From: Haloarcula marina
Lineage (GTDB): Archaea; Halobacteriota; Halobacteria; Halobacteriales; Haloarculaceae
Direction: 5' to 3'
Assembly: GCF_024218775.1 (NCBI RefSeq)
Contig: NZ_CP100404.1
Location: 2,604,001 to 2,668,000 of the forward strand
Length of the DNA: 64,000 nt
The notes under the pieces are model-generated. The model was not told where the DNA came from. It did not search any database and saw only the letters and a program-made list of their open reading frames with translations. Below, one piece after another: positions 16,350 through 24,001 of the stretch; position 1 is the first letter of the stretch, and each line of letters begins with the position of its first letter. Made by a program: the position numbers and the translations under genes.

Positions 16350-16958
16350 GTGGGTCTGTACGACCGCTATCTCGCGACGCGCCTGCGGATGAGCGACGCC
16401 ACCCTCCCCGAGACAGTCGCACTGGTCATCACCGAACGCGACCTCCTGAGCGACGGCGCGTACACGACCTTAGAGCGGTTTTTCGACTGGGCGGTGCAGT
16501 ACGAGGCCGACACCGTCGTCGTCTACGTCAGCGTCTTAGACGAGGAGGTCGTGCCGACGCTCCGGCGCGAACTGTCGTCGATTCGCGCCCCGAAATCGGT
16601 CGCCGTCCGGGGCCCCGACGACGAGACGGTAGCCGACGCGCCTATCCAAATCTCCATCGGCCTCGGCGGCCAGTCGGAGTTCGCCACCGCCGTCCAGAAA
16701 CTCGCCGAGAGCGTCGACGACGGCGAGTTGACGCCCGAGGACATCGACGAGGCCGCCGTCGAGGAGCACCTCGTCTTCCCGACGAACCCGGACCTCGTCA
16801 TCAAGACCGGCGCGGAACGGCTCTCGGACTTCATGATTTGGCAATCGGTCTACTCCGAACTGTACTTCACCGACGTGAACTGGCAGAACTTCCGCCGACG
16901 GGACTATCTGCGGGCGTTGCGGGATTATCAGGAGCGGCAGCGTCGATTCGGCCGGTAG
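16350..16958 (+). CDS. Divergent cis-prenyltransferase homologue lacking the DGN catalytic motif
   Basis: A 202-residue protein whose C-terminus aligns with undecaprenyl diphosphate synthase: NPDLVIKTGAERLSDFMIWQ, then YSELYFTDVNW and YLRALRDYQ. The N-terminal substrate-binding motif (MDGNxRW or QDGNRRYA), including the catalytic Asp, is missing. The corresponding segment reads VALVITERDLLSDGAYTTLE. The Arg of the IRTGG motif is Lys here. This is the pattern of the non-catalytic subunit of two-subunit cis-prenyltransferases (NgBR/Nus1 type). It is convergent with an intact uppS, 101 bases away. A structural-subunit role is inferred. Confidence 0.75.
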   Translation: MGLYDRYLATRLRMSDATLPETVALVITERDLLSDGAYTTLERFFDWAVQYEADTVVVYVSVLDEEVVPTLRRELSSIRAPKSVAVRGPDDETVADAPIQISIGLGGQSEFATAVQKLAESVDDGELTPEDIDEAAVEEHLVFPTNPDLVIKTGAERLSDFMIWQSVYSELYFTDVNWQNFRRRDYLRALRDYQERQRRFGR

Positions 16959-17059
16959 GGCGAACGCCGAAAGACGACCACAGCGAGTCGTTCGGAAGTT
17001 CGGCCGATAGAACGAATCCTGCCGAACGAACGCGGTGAGTCCGACCGGAAGGTGAGCGG

Positions 17060-17974
17060 TCAGTCGGCGGCGTCGTACTCGTCGTCGACGGCGGCCCGTT
17101 CGCTGTTCGGCAGGGCGTCGCGGAACCGGCCGAGGATTTGGCGGGCCTGGGGCACCTCGGCGTCCTCGACGGCGCTGACCAGCGCCAGCGCGCGCCGGGC
17201 GCGGGTCGTCCGCCACGAGTCCTCGCGGTTCTGGTAGACCCGGATGGCGCGCAGGAAGTCTATCTTGCGAAACTCCGGCCAGTAGGGCGTACAGAAGAAC
17301 GTCGCGGCCTCGTTACCGTTGGCGTGCCACGGCAGGAAGTTCGAGGTTCGCTCGTCGCCGCCGGTGCGGATGATGAGGTCCACGTCGCGGGTCGGCCCCT
17401 CGTAGAGTCGCTGTTCGACGGTGTCCACCGAAACGTCCTCGGGCGAGAGTTCGCCCGCGTCGACGGCCGCGGCCACGTCGCGGGCCGCGCCGAGCAGTTC
17501 CGCGCGCCCGCCGTACGCCAGCGCCACGTTGAGGTTCAGGCGGTCGTACTGAGCGGTCCGGCCCTCCGCGTAGTCGATGGCGTCCTGTACGCGGTCGGGG
17601 AGCATCGACGTTTCGCCGATGGCGCGGATGCAGACCCCGGCGTCGTGGACCCGGTCGGCGTCGGCGAAGGTCCGTAACTTCTGCTCTACGAGGTCGAAGA
17701 TGTGTTCGCGCTCCTCCTCGGGGCGGTTGAAGTTCTCCGTCGAGAAGGCGTACAGCGTCACCTCGCGGACGCCGAGTTCGTCGCACCAGTCGAGCAGTGC
17801 TTCTGTCGTCTCGGCGCCCTCGCGGTGGCCGTCGCTCGTGTCTGCACCCTTCTTCCGGGCGTAGCGCCGATTGCCGTCCTGAATGACGGCGACGTGGCTC
17901 GGCGCACCGGACAGTTCCGAGCGAAGGAGGCGTTCGTAGGCGGCGTAGCCGAGACGGCGGACCCGCTCTCGCAT
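17060..17974 (-). CDS. uppS: Polyprenyl diphosphate synthase (cis-prenyltransferase, UppS family)
   Basis: A 304-residue enzyme that adds isopentenyl units in cis to an allylic primer, making the long lipid carrier for protein glycosylation and envelope glycans. The catalytic motif IQDGNRRYARKKG has Asp33. Further motifs are FSTENFNRP near 83 and VDLIIRTGGDERTSNF near 205. The C-terminus is longer than bacterial UppS and acidic. The ATG at 17974 is chosen over the one at 17986 because a TATA-like box lies 27 bases before it. Confidence 0.93.
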   Translation of the reverse strand: MRERVRRLGYAAYERLLRSELSGAPSHVAVIQDGNRRYARKKGADTSDGHREGAETTEALLDWCDELGVREVTLYAFSTENFNRPEEEREHIFDLVEQKLRTFADADRVHDAGVCIRAIGETSMLPDRVQDAIDYAEGRTAQYDRLNLNVALAYGGRAELLGAARDVAAAVDAGELSPEDVSVDTVEQRLYEGPTRDVDLIIRTGGDERTSNFLPWHANGNEAATFFCTPYWPEFRKIDFLRAIRVYQNREDSWRTTRARRALALVSAVEDAEVPQARQILGRFRDALPNSERAAVDDEYDAAD

Positions 17975-17997
17975 CACACGTAGCATATCAACGAACC

Positions 17998-18005
17998 GAT
18001 AAGGC
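17998..18005 (-). promoter_or_regulatory. TATA-like box for uppS
   Basis: On the minus strand this reads GCCTTATC, 27 bases before the ATG at 17974 and only about 15 before the alternative ATG at 17986. It therefore decides the start. Confidence 0.5.
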
Positions 18006-18077
18006 GTTTGTGGCTCCGAGCGCGTATGTGAGTTCGCCGCATGGTTTTAATACTCGGAGCGCTTACAGGAACATGCA

Positions 18078-18272
18078 ATGGCGACCGGTACGGTAGACTT
18101 CTTCAACGACACGGGCGGTTACGGCTTCATCGACACCGAGGACTCTGACGAGGACGTCTTCTTCCACATGGAGGACGTCGGCGGTCCCGACCTAGAGGAA
18201 GGGCAGGAAGTGGAGTTCGACATCGTGCAGGCGGACAAGGGTCCGCGTGCCGAGAACGTCAAACGGCTGTAA
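18078..18272 (+). CDS. cspA: Cold-shock domain protein
   Basis: A 64-residue single cold-shock domain protein, a nucleic-acid chaperone that binds single-stranded RNA and DNA. It has GTVDFFNDTGGYGFI (RNP1 region) at about 4-18 and DVFFHMEDV (RNP2 region) at about 26-34. The length is normal for the haloarchaeal family. GTTTTAATA near 18043 is a good TATA box, about 30 bases upstream, so the transcript is probably leaderless. A strong hairpin follows the stop. Confidence 0.95.
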   Translation: MATGTVDFFNDTGGYGFIDTEDSDEDVFFHMEDVGGPDLEEGQEVEFDIVQADKGPRAENVKRL

Positions 18273-18280
18273 GCGAACTA

Positions 18281-18309
18281 ACACGCTCGAGTCCGTTCTT
18301 CGAGCGTGT
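18281..18309 (+). terminator. 10-base perfect stem after the cold-shock gene
   Basis: ACACGCTCGA pairs perfectly with TCGAGCGTGT across a 9-base loop, starting 9 bases after the stop. It is probably a 3' end or stability structure of this short message. Archaeal terminators do not need hairpins, so the role is inferred. Confidence 0.5.
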
Positions 18310-18317
18310 CCGACGGT

Positions 18318-18337
18318 CGCGAGCGACAGCGCTCGCG
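18318..18337. repeat. Second inverted repeat, 8-base perfect stem
   Basis: CGCGAGCG-ACAG-CGCTCGCG immediately follows the first stem. The two together fill most of the spacer before the next gene, whose AT-rich promoter region (TACATTAACG) lies at 18352-18361. Confidence 0.45.
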
Positions 18338-18383
18338 GCCGTAATCCGAAGTACATTAACGACGCGCGAGCGGAGCGTCCGGT

Positions 18384-18794
18384 ATGAGCGACGCTGACGC
18401 ACTCGACGAGGACCTCTATCGACGGACCAAACAGCTACTCGAACCCGGCGAGATTCAACTGAACGGGGCCGTCGTCCACACCGAATACGACGGGAGCGAC
18501 GAGATAGAGATGATGCAGGCCACCATCGACGTGGGCGAGATTATCGCCGAGGGGTACGGCATGGACCCGACGGACACGTTCGTCTACTCGGGGAGCGACG
18601 ACTCGAACTTCGCCTCGAACCAGCACCAGGGCCTCACCCTCGACGGCGAGGAGTTCGTCTGGGAGTGCCAGCAACTGCTCCGCAACGGGTCGTTCGACCT
18701 CGTCTTCTACTACGAGGCCAGCGCCGACCACGAGGCCATCTTGGACGCCATCGAGGAGCACGGCTTCGAAGTCACGGGCGTCCGCGGCGACTGA
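18384..18794 (+). CDS. DUF5778-like haloarchaeal conserved protein
   Basis: A 136-residue acidic cytoplasmic protein, MSDADALDEDLYRRTKQLLE onward. It fits my memory of the haloarchaeal DUF5778 family. No catalytic motif or metal site is obvious. The segments EIEMMQATIDVGEIIAEGYG and QGLTLDGEEFVWECQQLL look like alternating strands and helices. The C-terminus GFEVTGVRGD suggests an ACT- or ferredoxin-like fold, which is only an impression. It is convergent with a zinc-ribbon membrane protein gene. Confidence 0.65.
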   Translation: MSDADALDEDLYRRTKQLLEPGEIQLNGAVVHTEYDGSDEIEMMQATIDVGEIIAEGYGMDPTDTFVYSGSDDSNFASNQHQGLTLDGEEFVWECQQLLRNGSFDLVFYYEASADHEAILDAIEEHGFEVTGVRGD

Positions 18795-18827
18795 GCCGCT
18801 GGTCCGACGAAGGGCGTCGACGGCCCG

Positions 18828-19112
18828 CTAGTCCGCCAGTCGCTCCTGACAGTTGTGACAGTAGGTGTAGTTCGGTCCGTTCGCCGACCCGCAGAACCGG
18901 CAGGTCCGCGCGTCGACGCCCGCGCGCTCGAAGTAGGCGTTCAACTGCCCGGTGTCGAGTCCCGCCCGTTGGCCGCTGAACTGCTCGACGAGCGTGTCTT
19001 TCGCGGCGTAGTCCATGAGGCGGAACATGACGACGAAAAACAGCGGCGCACCCACCAGTACGAACAGGTACACCCCCAACCGCACCGCCAGTTCCGCCGT
19101 CGTGATGGTCAC
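18828..19112 (-). CDS. Membrane-anchored zinc-ribbon protein
   Basis: A 94-residue protein with one hydrophobic helix (about 11-33) followed by a soluble part that ends in a zinc ribbon, CRFCGSANGPNYTYCHNC (71-88; pairs CxxC and CxxC). Haloarchaea have many such small membrane-anchored zinc-ribbon proteins with no known role. The ATG at 19112 gives a sensible N-terminus directly before the helix. Confidence 0.7.
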   Translation of the reverse strand: MTITTAELAVRLGVYLFVLVGAPLFFVVMFRLMDYAAKDTLVEQFSGQRAGLDTGQLNAYFERAGVDARTCRFCGSANGPNYTYCHNCQERLAD

Positions 19113-19193
19113 GCGATACGTAGGGGCCCGACGCGCTAAAGCACACTGGCAGGAACGGCGCCGCGCGCCCGCTCCCCGCCCGGCCGTCCCGCG

Positions 19194-19204
19194 CTACTTT
19201 TATT
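19194..19204 (+). promoter_or_regulatory. TATA-like box for the haem operon
   Basis: CTACTTTTATT is centred about 28 bases before the ATG at 19227 and should drive ahbAB-sirC-hemA as one leaderless message. Confidence 0.55.
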
Positions 19205-19226
19205 CGCCGAGTCCCGACCAGTTGGT

Positions 19227-20282
19227 ATGAGCGAAGACCTCGGGACGGTCGACAGCGCGATTCTCAACGCGTTTCAGGGCGGGTTCCCGGTCGTCGAACG
19301 CCCCTTCGAACCGGCGGCCGCGGCGCTCGCCGACCACGGCGTCGAGGTGAGCGGGGCCGAACTGCTCGAACGCGTCAAGCGACTGGACGAGGAGGGCGTT
19401 CTCTCTCGCTTCGGCGCACTCATCAACGCCGAGGCAATCGGTGGGACGGCGACGCTCGTGGCGACGCACGCCCCCGAGGACACCTACGACGACCACGTCG
19501 AGATGGTCAACGCCCACCCCGAGGTGGCCCACAACTACGAGCGCGAACACCCCTACCTGAACATGTGGTTCGTCCTCTCCGTGGTCGAGGAAGGCCGCGT
19601 CGAGGAGGTACTGGCCGAAATCGAGGCCGAGACGGGCGAACCGACGTACAACCTCCCGAAACAGCAGGAGTTCCACGTCGGCGCGAAGTTCCCCGTCGAG
19701 GGACCGCAGACGCAGGCCGTCGACTGTTCGGACGCCGGGCCGGACGTGACGCCGACCGACCGGCAGTCGCTGACCCCCGCGGAACTGGACCTCGTCCTGG
19801 AGATTCAGGGCGGCCTGCCGATTACGGAGACGCCCTACGCCGACGTGGCCGACGCCATCGGCGCGGACACCGAGTGGGTCGTCGAGACCATCAAGCGGTT
19901 CAATCTGGAGGGGAAGGTCCGCCGCGTCGGGGCCATCCCGAACCACTACGCGCTGGGCTACTCGGAGAACGGGATGACCGTCTGGGACGTGCCCGACGAC
20001 GTCATCGACGAGGTGGGACCCGCCATAGCCGAGTTCGACTTCGTCACGCACTGCTACGAGCGGCCCCGTCACGAGGGCGTCTGGCCGTACAACTTCTTCG
20101 CGATGACTCACGGCCGCAGCGAGGCGGAGAGCGAGCGACGCATCCAGCAGGTCCACGACCGGATGACCGAGTACTGGGACGTGGCCGACGACGACTGGGA
20201 CACGCTGTTCTCGACGCGCATCCTGAAGAAGACGGGCATCAGACTGGACGACCGGGCCGAAGCCAACGTCGAATCAGCCTGA
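19227..20282 (+). CDS. ahbB: Siroheme decarboxylase, AhbA-AhbB fusion
   Basis: A 351-residue protein built from two Lrp/AsnC-like halves. Each has an N-terminal helix-turn-helix-like part (LDxxILNAFQGGFPVVERPF near 6-25; LVLEIQGGLPITETPY near 188-203) and a C-terminal alpha/beta domain. This is the architecture of AhbA and AhbB, which decarboxylate siroheme to 12,18-didecarboxysiroheme in the alternative haem pathway. They are separate subunits in many organisms and fused here. Haem-site His residues are plausible in EVAHNYEREH and VTHCYERPRHEG. It is first in an operon with sirC and hemA, which confirms the pathway. Confidence 0.88.
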   Translation: MSEDLGTVDSAILNAFQGGFPVVERPFEPAAAALADHGVEVSGAELLERVKRLDEEGVLSRFGALINAEAIGGTATLVATHAPEDTYDDHVEMVNAHPEVAHNYEREHPYLNMWFVLSVVEEGRVEEVLAEIEAETGEPTYNLPKQQEFHVGAKFPVEGPQTQAVDCSDAGPDVTPTDRQSLTPAELDLVLEIQGGLPITETPYADVADAIGADTEWVVETIKRFNLEGKVRRVGAIPNHYALGYSENGMTVWDVPDDVIDEVGPAIAEFDFVTHCYERPRHEGVWPYNFFAMTHGRSEAESERRIQQVHDRMTEYWDVADDDWDTLFSTRILKKTGIRLDDRAEANVESA

Positions 20283-20285
20283 GCC

Positions 20286-20933
20286 ATGATTCCGCTCCTC
20301 CACGACTTCACGGGCGAGACGGTCCTCGTCGTCGGCGGCGGCCCCGTCGGCGCGCGGAAAGCCCGCCGCTTCGCCAGCGAAGCGCGCGTCGTCGTCGTGA
20401 GTCCCGACTTCGCCGACCGCGAGTTCGGCGATGCGGAACTCGTTCGCGCCGCGCCCGACGCCGAGGCGGTGCGGGAGTGGGTCGCCCGGACCGACCCAGC
20501 GCTGGTCGTCGCCGCGACGGACGACGCGTCTGTGAACGACGCTGCGGCCGAGGCCGCCCGAGAGCGGGGTGCGCTCGTCAACCGCGCGGACGACCACGGC
20601 GAGCAGTCGTTCGGCAACGTCGTCGTGCCCGCGACGGTGCGGGACGACCCCGTGATGCTGGCGGTTGCGACCGGCGGCACGTCGCCCGCGCTGTCGAAAC
20701 ACCTCCGCGAGCGGTTCGAGGCGGAGTTCGCGGGCGCTGGCGCGATGGCCGAACTGACGGGCGAATTACGCGAGTCGCTCAAAGCCGACGGGGTCGCACC
20801 CGCCGACCGCCGGGCGGCGGTGCGGGCGGTGGTCAGAGACGCCGAGGTTTGGAAGGCTTTAGATAGTGGCAGGTCCAACGCACGGCAAGTAGCTACAGCC
20901 GTGATAGAAGACCAACTGGGTGAGACTGCGTGA
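20286..20933 (+). CDS. Precorrin-2 dehydrogenase (siroheme synthase SirC-type)
   Basis: A 215-residue NAD-dependent enzyme that oxidises precorrin-2 to sirohydrochlorin. The Rossmann motif VLVVGGGPVGARKARR is at about 13-28, followed by VVSPDF and VAATDDASVNDA. The central segment FGNVVVPATVRDDPVMLAVATGG with SPALSKHLR matches the family (CysG N-terminal/Met8). It starts three bases after the decarboxylase stop and overlaps hemA by four bases (GTGA). Confidence 0.92.
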   Translation: MIPLLHDFTGETVLVVGGGPVGARKARRFASEARVVVVSPDFADREFGDAELVRAAPDAEAVREWVARTDPALVVAATDDASVNDAAAEAARERGALVNRADDHGEQSFGNVVVPATVRDDPVMLAVATGGTSPALSKHLRERFEAEFAGAGAMAELTGELRESLKADGVAPADRRAAVRAVVRDAEVWKALDSGRSNARQVATAVIEDQLGETA

Positions 20934-22270
20934 GAGAGCAAGGCTCCATCGTGGGCGTCCGCGTCTCCCACGAATGCGCGTCGGTCGACGAATTAGAGGC
21001 CGCAGCGGTCGAGAGCCAGCGCCACGCCGTCGAGACGCTGCTCTCCCGACCGGGCGTCGAGGAGGCGCTGGCGCTCCAGACGTGCAACCGGACCGAGGGA
21101 TACGTCGTCGTCTCCGACGACGAAACCGGCCGCGACGCCCTCTCGCTGTTCACCCACGGCGTGCCAGAGGACGTGGTGGTCGAGATGGACCACGAGGAAA
21201 GTCTGCGCCACCTCCTGCGAGTGGCCGCCGGACTGGAGTCCATCGTCCTCGGCGAGGACCAGATTCTCGGCCAGTTGCGCGACGCCTACGAGGACGCCCG
21301 CGGCGTCGGCGGCATCGGTCGGCTCTTAGAAGACGGCGTGACGAAGGCCATCCACGTCGGCGAACGCGCCCGCAACGAGACGGGTATCAACGAGGGCGTC
21401 GTCTCGCTGGCCTCTGCGGCCGTCCGCCTCGTCGACCGCGAGTGCTCGCTCACCGGCGAAACGGCGCTGGTCGTCGGCGCTGGCGAGATGGGGCAACTGG
21501 CGGCGAAGGCCCTCTCGGAACACGTCGAGCGTGTCATCGTCGCCAACCGGACCGTCCCGCACGCCGAACACGTCGCCGAGACCATCGACGCCGAGGCCAG
21601 CGCCGTCGCACTTGACGCCGTCTCGGCGGCCGTCGAGTCGGCCCGCATCGTCGTCACCGCGACGGGCAGTAGCGGCCACGTCTTCGACGCGGCCACCTTC
21701 GACGGAGCGGGCGAGACGTACGTCGTCGACATCGCCCAGCCCCGAGACGTGCCCGCGGAAGCCGCCGACATCGCGGGCGTGACCGTCTACGACCTCGACG
21801 CGCTGGAGTCGGTGACCGACGAGACGCGCGCCAAGCGCCGCCGTGCCGCCGCGGAAGTCGAGCGCCTCGTCGACGAGGAGTTCGGCCACCTCCTGACCCA
21901 GTACAAGCGAAAGCGCGCCGACCGCGTCATCTCGGCGATGTACGAGAGCGCCGAACAGGTCAAGGCGGCCGAACTCAACACGGCGATGGCCGGGGCCGAC
22001 TTCGACGAGGACCAGCGCGAAATCGTCGAGTCGATGGCCGACGCCATCGTCTCGCAACTGCTGGCCGCGCCGACCCGGAGCCTCCGGGACGCCGCCGAAG
22101 ACGACGACTGGTCGACCATCCAGACGGCGCTCGAACTGTTCGACCCCGATTTCGGCCCGGGCAGTGGCGGTCCGCCAGCGTTCGTGGAAGACATGGCTAT
22201 CGAGGACATCCCCGAGGGGATGCGCGAGGAGATTCCCCCCGCCGTCCTCGACCAGTTGGCCGACGACTGA
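20930..22270 (+). CDS. hemA: Glutamyl-tRNA reductase
   Basis: A 446-residue enzyme that reduces glutamyl-tRNA with NADPH to glutamate-1-semialdehyde, the committed step of tetrapyrrole synthesis. The catalytic Cys is Cys52 in ALQTCNRTEGY. GLESIVLGEDQILGQLRDAY near 103 and the NADPH motif LVVGAGEMGQLAAKAL near 182 are diagnostic. A C-terminal dimerisation helix follows. The GTG start overlaps the sirC stop (GTGA), so translation is coupled. The C-terminal acidic and Pro-rich tail is longer than in bacterial HemA. Confidence 0.96.
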   Translation: MREQGSIVGVRVSHECASVDELEAAAVESQRHAVETLLSRPGVEEALALQTCNRTEGYVVVSDDETGRDALSLFTHGVPEDVVVEMDHEESLRHLLRVAAGLESIVLGEDQILGQLRDAYEDARGVGGIGRLLEDGVTKAIHVGERARNETGINEGVVSLASAAVRLVDRECSLTGETALVVGAGEMGQLAAKALSEHVERVIVANRTVPHAEHVAETIDAEASAVALDAVSAAVESARIVVTATGSSGHVFDAATFDGAGETYVVDIAQPRDVPAEAADIAGVTVYDLDALESVTDETRAKRRRAAAEVERLVDEEFGHLLTQYKRKRADRVISAMYESAEQVKAAELNTAMAGADFDEDQREIVESMADAIVSQLLAAPTRSLRDAAEDDDWSTIQTALELFDPDFGPGSGGPPAFVEDMAIEDIPEGMREEIPPAVLDQLADD

Positions 22271-22277
22271 CCCCCCG

Positions 22278-22568
22278 ATGGTCAGTCTCCTCCCGTTTCT
22301 CGTCGGCGTCGGCTTCGTCGCCGCCGCCGTCGGCGGCCTCTACGAAGTGACCGAGTACACCGAGTCACAGCGCCGCGAGGAGCGCCGCTTGGTGCAGGCG
22401 TACACGTTCGGGAGTCTGCTCGTCCTCGTTCTCGGACTGGTCGCGGCGTGGCTCGGCCTCCGGAACACCGGGATTCCGACGTGGCTGTTCGCGGCGCTCA
22501 CCGTCTCCGTCCTCGCCGTCGTCCTCGTCCAACGACGGCTCAGGAAACGGCTGGGCCTTCGGGACTGA
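22278..22568 (+). CDS. Small membrane protein after hemA
   Basis: A 96-residue protein with three hydrophobic segments (about 4-22, 43-62 and 67-84), separated by a charged loop with ESQRREERRLVQ and ending in a basic cluster RRLRKRLGLRD. The family is not recognised. It starts 7 bases after the hemA stop, so it is probably the last gene of the haem operon. It could help membrane insertion or haem trafficking, but nothing in the sequence shows that. Confidence 0.6.
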   Translation: MVSLLPFLVGVGFVAAAVGGLYEVTEYTESQRREERRLVQAYTFGSLLVLVLGLVAAWLGLRNTGIPTWLFAALTVSVLAVVLVQRRLRKRLGLRD

Positions 22569-22613
22569 CGGGGCGACACAACTGTTTTGCGACTGGCAAC
22601 CGACGGTTCTCGT

Positions 22614-22892
22614 ATGGCAGACCTGCTCTCTGACGACGAGATAGCCGACCGCCTCCCCGACGGCTGGGACCGCGACGGCGACGAAATCGTCCGCACGTTC
22701 GAGTTCGACGCGTATCTGGACGCGTCGGGGTTCCTGAGCGCCGCCGCTGGCCTCGCCGAGGACGCGTGGCACCATCCCGAGATGACCGTTCGCTGGGGGG
22801 AAGTCGAGGTGCGACTGACGACCCACGACGCGGGCGGCATCACCGACAACGACATGGAACTGGCCGAGCGACTGAACGGCATCTACGAGTAA
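22614..22892 (+). CDS. Pterin-4a-carbinolamine dehydratase
   Basis: A 92-residue protein of the DCoH/PCD family (4a-hydroxytetrahydrobiopterin dehydratase). The active-site pattern appears as DAWHHPEMTVRWGEVEVRLT (about 51-70), with the His-His-Pro-Glu core and a later T-H-D-A-G-G. It recycles the pterin cofactor of aromatic hydroxylases, although in organisms without such enzymes its role is unclear. TGTTTTGC near 22583 is a possible TATA box for this ATG. Confidence 0.9.
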   Translation: MADLLSDDEIADRLPDGWDRDGDEIVRTFEFDAYLDASGFLSAAAGLAEDAWHHPEMTVRWGEVEVRLTTHDAGGITDNDMELAERLNGIYE

Positions 22893-22895
22893 CGC

Positions 22896-23285
22896 GTGGC
22901 CGACCCGGCCGACGCTCCGGCGCGGTACGTCTTTCGCGTCCGGTTCCGCCTCGACCCGAAATCGGGCCTCGTCGCGGAGCCGAACCGCTTCGAGACGGTG
23001 CTGTACCGGGCCGCCGACCCGCCGGGCGAGGACGGGTGGCTGTTCTTCCGGGACAACTGCTGGCGAGGTGACCTCGCCGACGAGGCGCACTTCCGCCGAC
23101 TGACCGAGGAAGCGCTCGGCGTCCCCGTCGAGTCGGTGTCGTTCAGCGAACTCCAGACCACCGAGGCGTATCTGGCCGACCTGAAGGCCGAAATCGCCGA
23201 GAATCTGCCCGAGTTCAACGCCGAGAGCGTGACGGAGGTTCTGCGGAAGTACCTCGGGAGTTCCATCCGCGTAGAAGCAGACTAA
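22896..23285 (+). CDS. LWR-salt family-like haloarchaeal protein
   Basis: A 129-residue acidic soluble protein with RYVFRVRFRLDPKSG near the start and WLFFRDNCWRGDLADE near 47-62. This fits the haloarchaeal family called LWR-salt protein, where the L of the LWR motif is Cys here (NCWRGD). The function is unknown. It starts at a GTG three bases after the dehydratase stop and is probably co-transcribed. The family name is from memory and could be wrong. Confidence 0.6.
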   Translation: MADPADAPARYVFRVRFRLDPKSGLVAEPNRFETVLYRAADPPGEDGWLFFRDNCWRGDLADEAHFRRLTEEALGVPVESVSFSELQTTEAYLADLKAEIAENLPEFNAESVTEVLRKYLGSSIRVEAD

Positions 23286-23361
23286 CGCGAAGTTAGATAG
23301 CGCCTACGGCGGTATTAGGGACAGAAAGACTTTACCCGACACTCCCCTACCGTTGTTCCCC

Positions 23362-23991
23362 ATGACCCGAGACTACGACTTCTGGCTGTTCGACCTCGAC
23401 GGCACGCTCATCGACGTAGAGCCGTCGTATCCGGTGACAGTCATGTCTCGGGTCGGCGACAGACTCGGCCACGGCTTCAGCGAGGAGGAGGCGGCGACGC
23501 TGTGGTACGGCGAGGGCGACGCCCGCGCCGACCTGCTGGCGGCGCGGGACATCGACCCCGAAGCGTTCTGGACGGTGTTCCACGAGGAGGAGCGCCCGAC
23601 TGACCGAGCGAAGGCGGCGTTCCTCTACGAGGACGCAGAGCGGTTCCTCGCCGACCGCACCGAGCCGATGGGCCTCGTGACCCACTGTCAGGACTACCTC
23701 ACCGGCCCGGTCCTCGAACAGTTGGACATCGCCGACTGGTTCGAGACGGTGGTCTGCTGCGACGACGACATCGGGTGGAAACCGGACCCCGCGCCCGTCC
23801 ACCGCGCGATGGACGAGATGGGCGTCGGTCACAACGGCCACGCCGGGGTGCTGGTCGGGGACAATCCCAGCGACATCGGCGCGGCGTGGAACGCTGGCTT
23901 AGACGGCGTCCACGTCGAGCGCCGGCCGGGCCCGACCGACCGGTGTGTCCGCGGCGACCACCGCGTCACGTCGTTCACGGACCTCGTCTGA
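23362..23991 (+). CDS. HAD-superfamily hydrolase (phosphoglycolate phosphatase-like)
   Basis: A 209-residue phosphatase-type protein. Motif I is FDLDGTLID near 11-19, with the nucleophile and acid Asp pair. Motif II is GLVTHCQDYL near 105 (Thr). Motif III Lys is in GWKPDPAP near 140, and motif IV is VLVGDNPSDIGAAWNAG near 158. A helical cap lies between motifs I and II. The substrate is unknown. TTTACCC near 23330 could be the TATA element. It is convergent with the pilin gene, 10 bases apart. Confidence 0.88.
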   Translation: MTRDYDFWLFDLDGTLIDVEPSYPVTVMSRVGDRLGHGFSEEEAATLWYGEGDARADLLAARDIDPEAFWTVFHEEERPTDRAKAAFLYEDAERFLADRTEPMGLVTHCQDYLTGPVLEQLDIADWFETVVCCDDDIGWKPDPAPVHRAMDEMGVGHNGHAGVLVGDNPSDIGAAWNAGLDGVHVERRPGPTDRCVRGDHRVTSFTDLV

Positions 23992-24001
23992 CCGACCCGA
24001 C

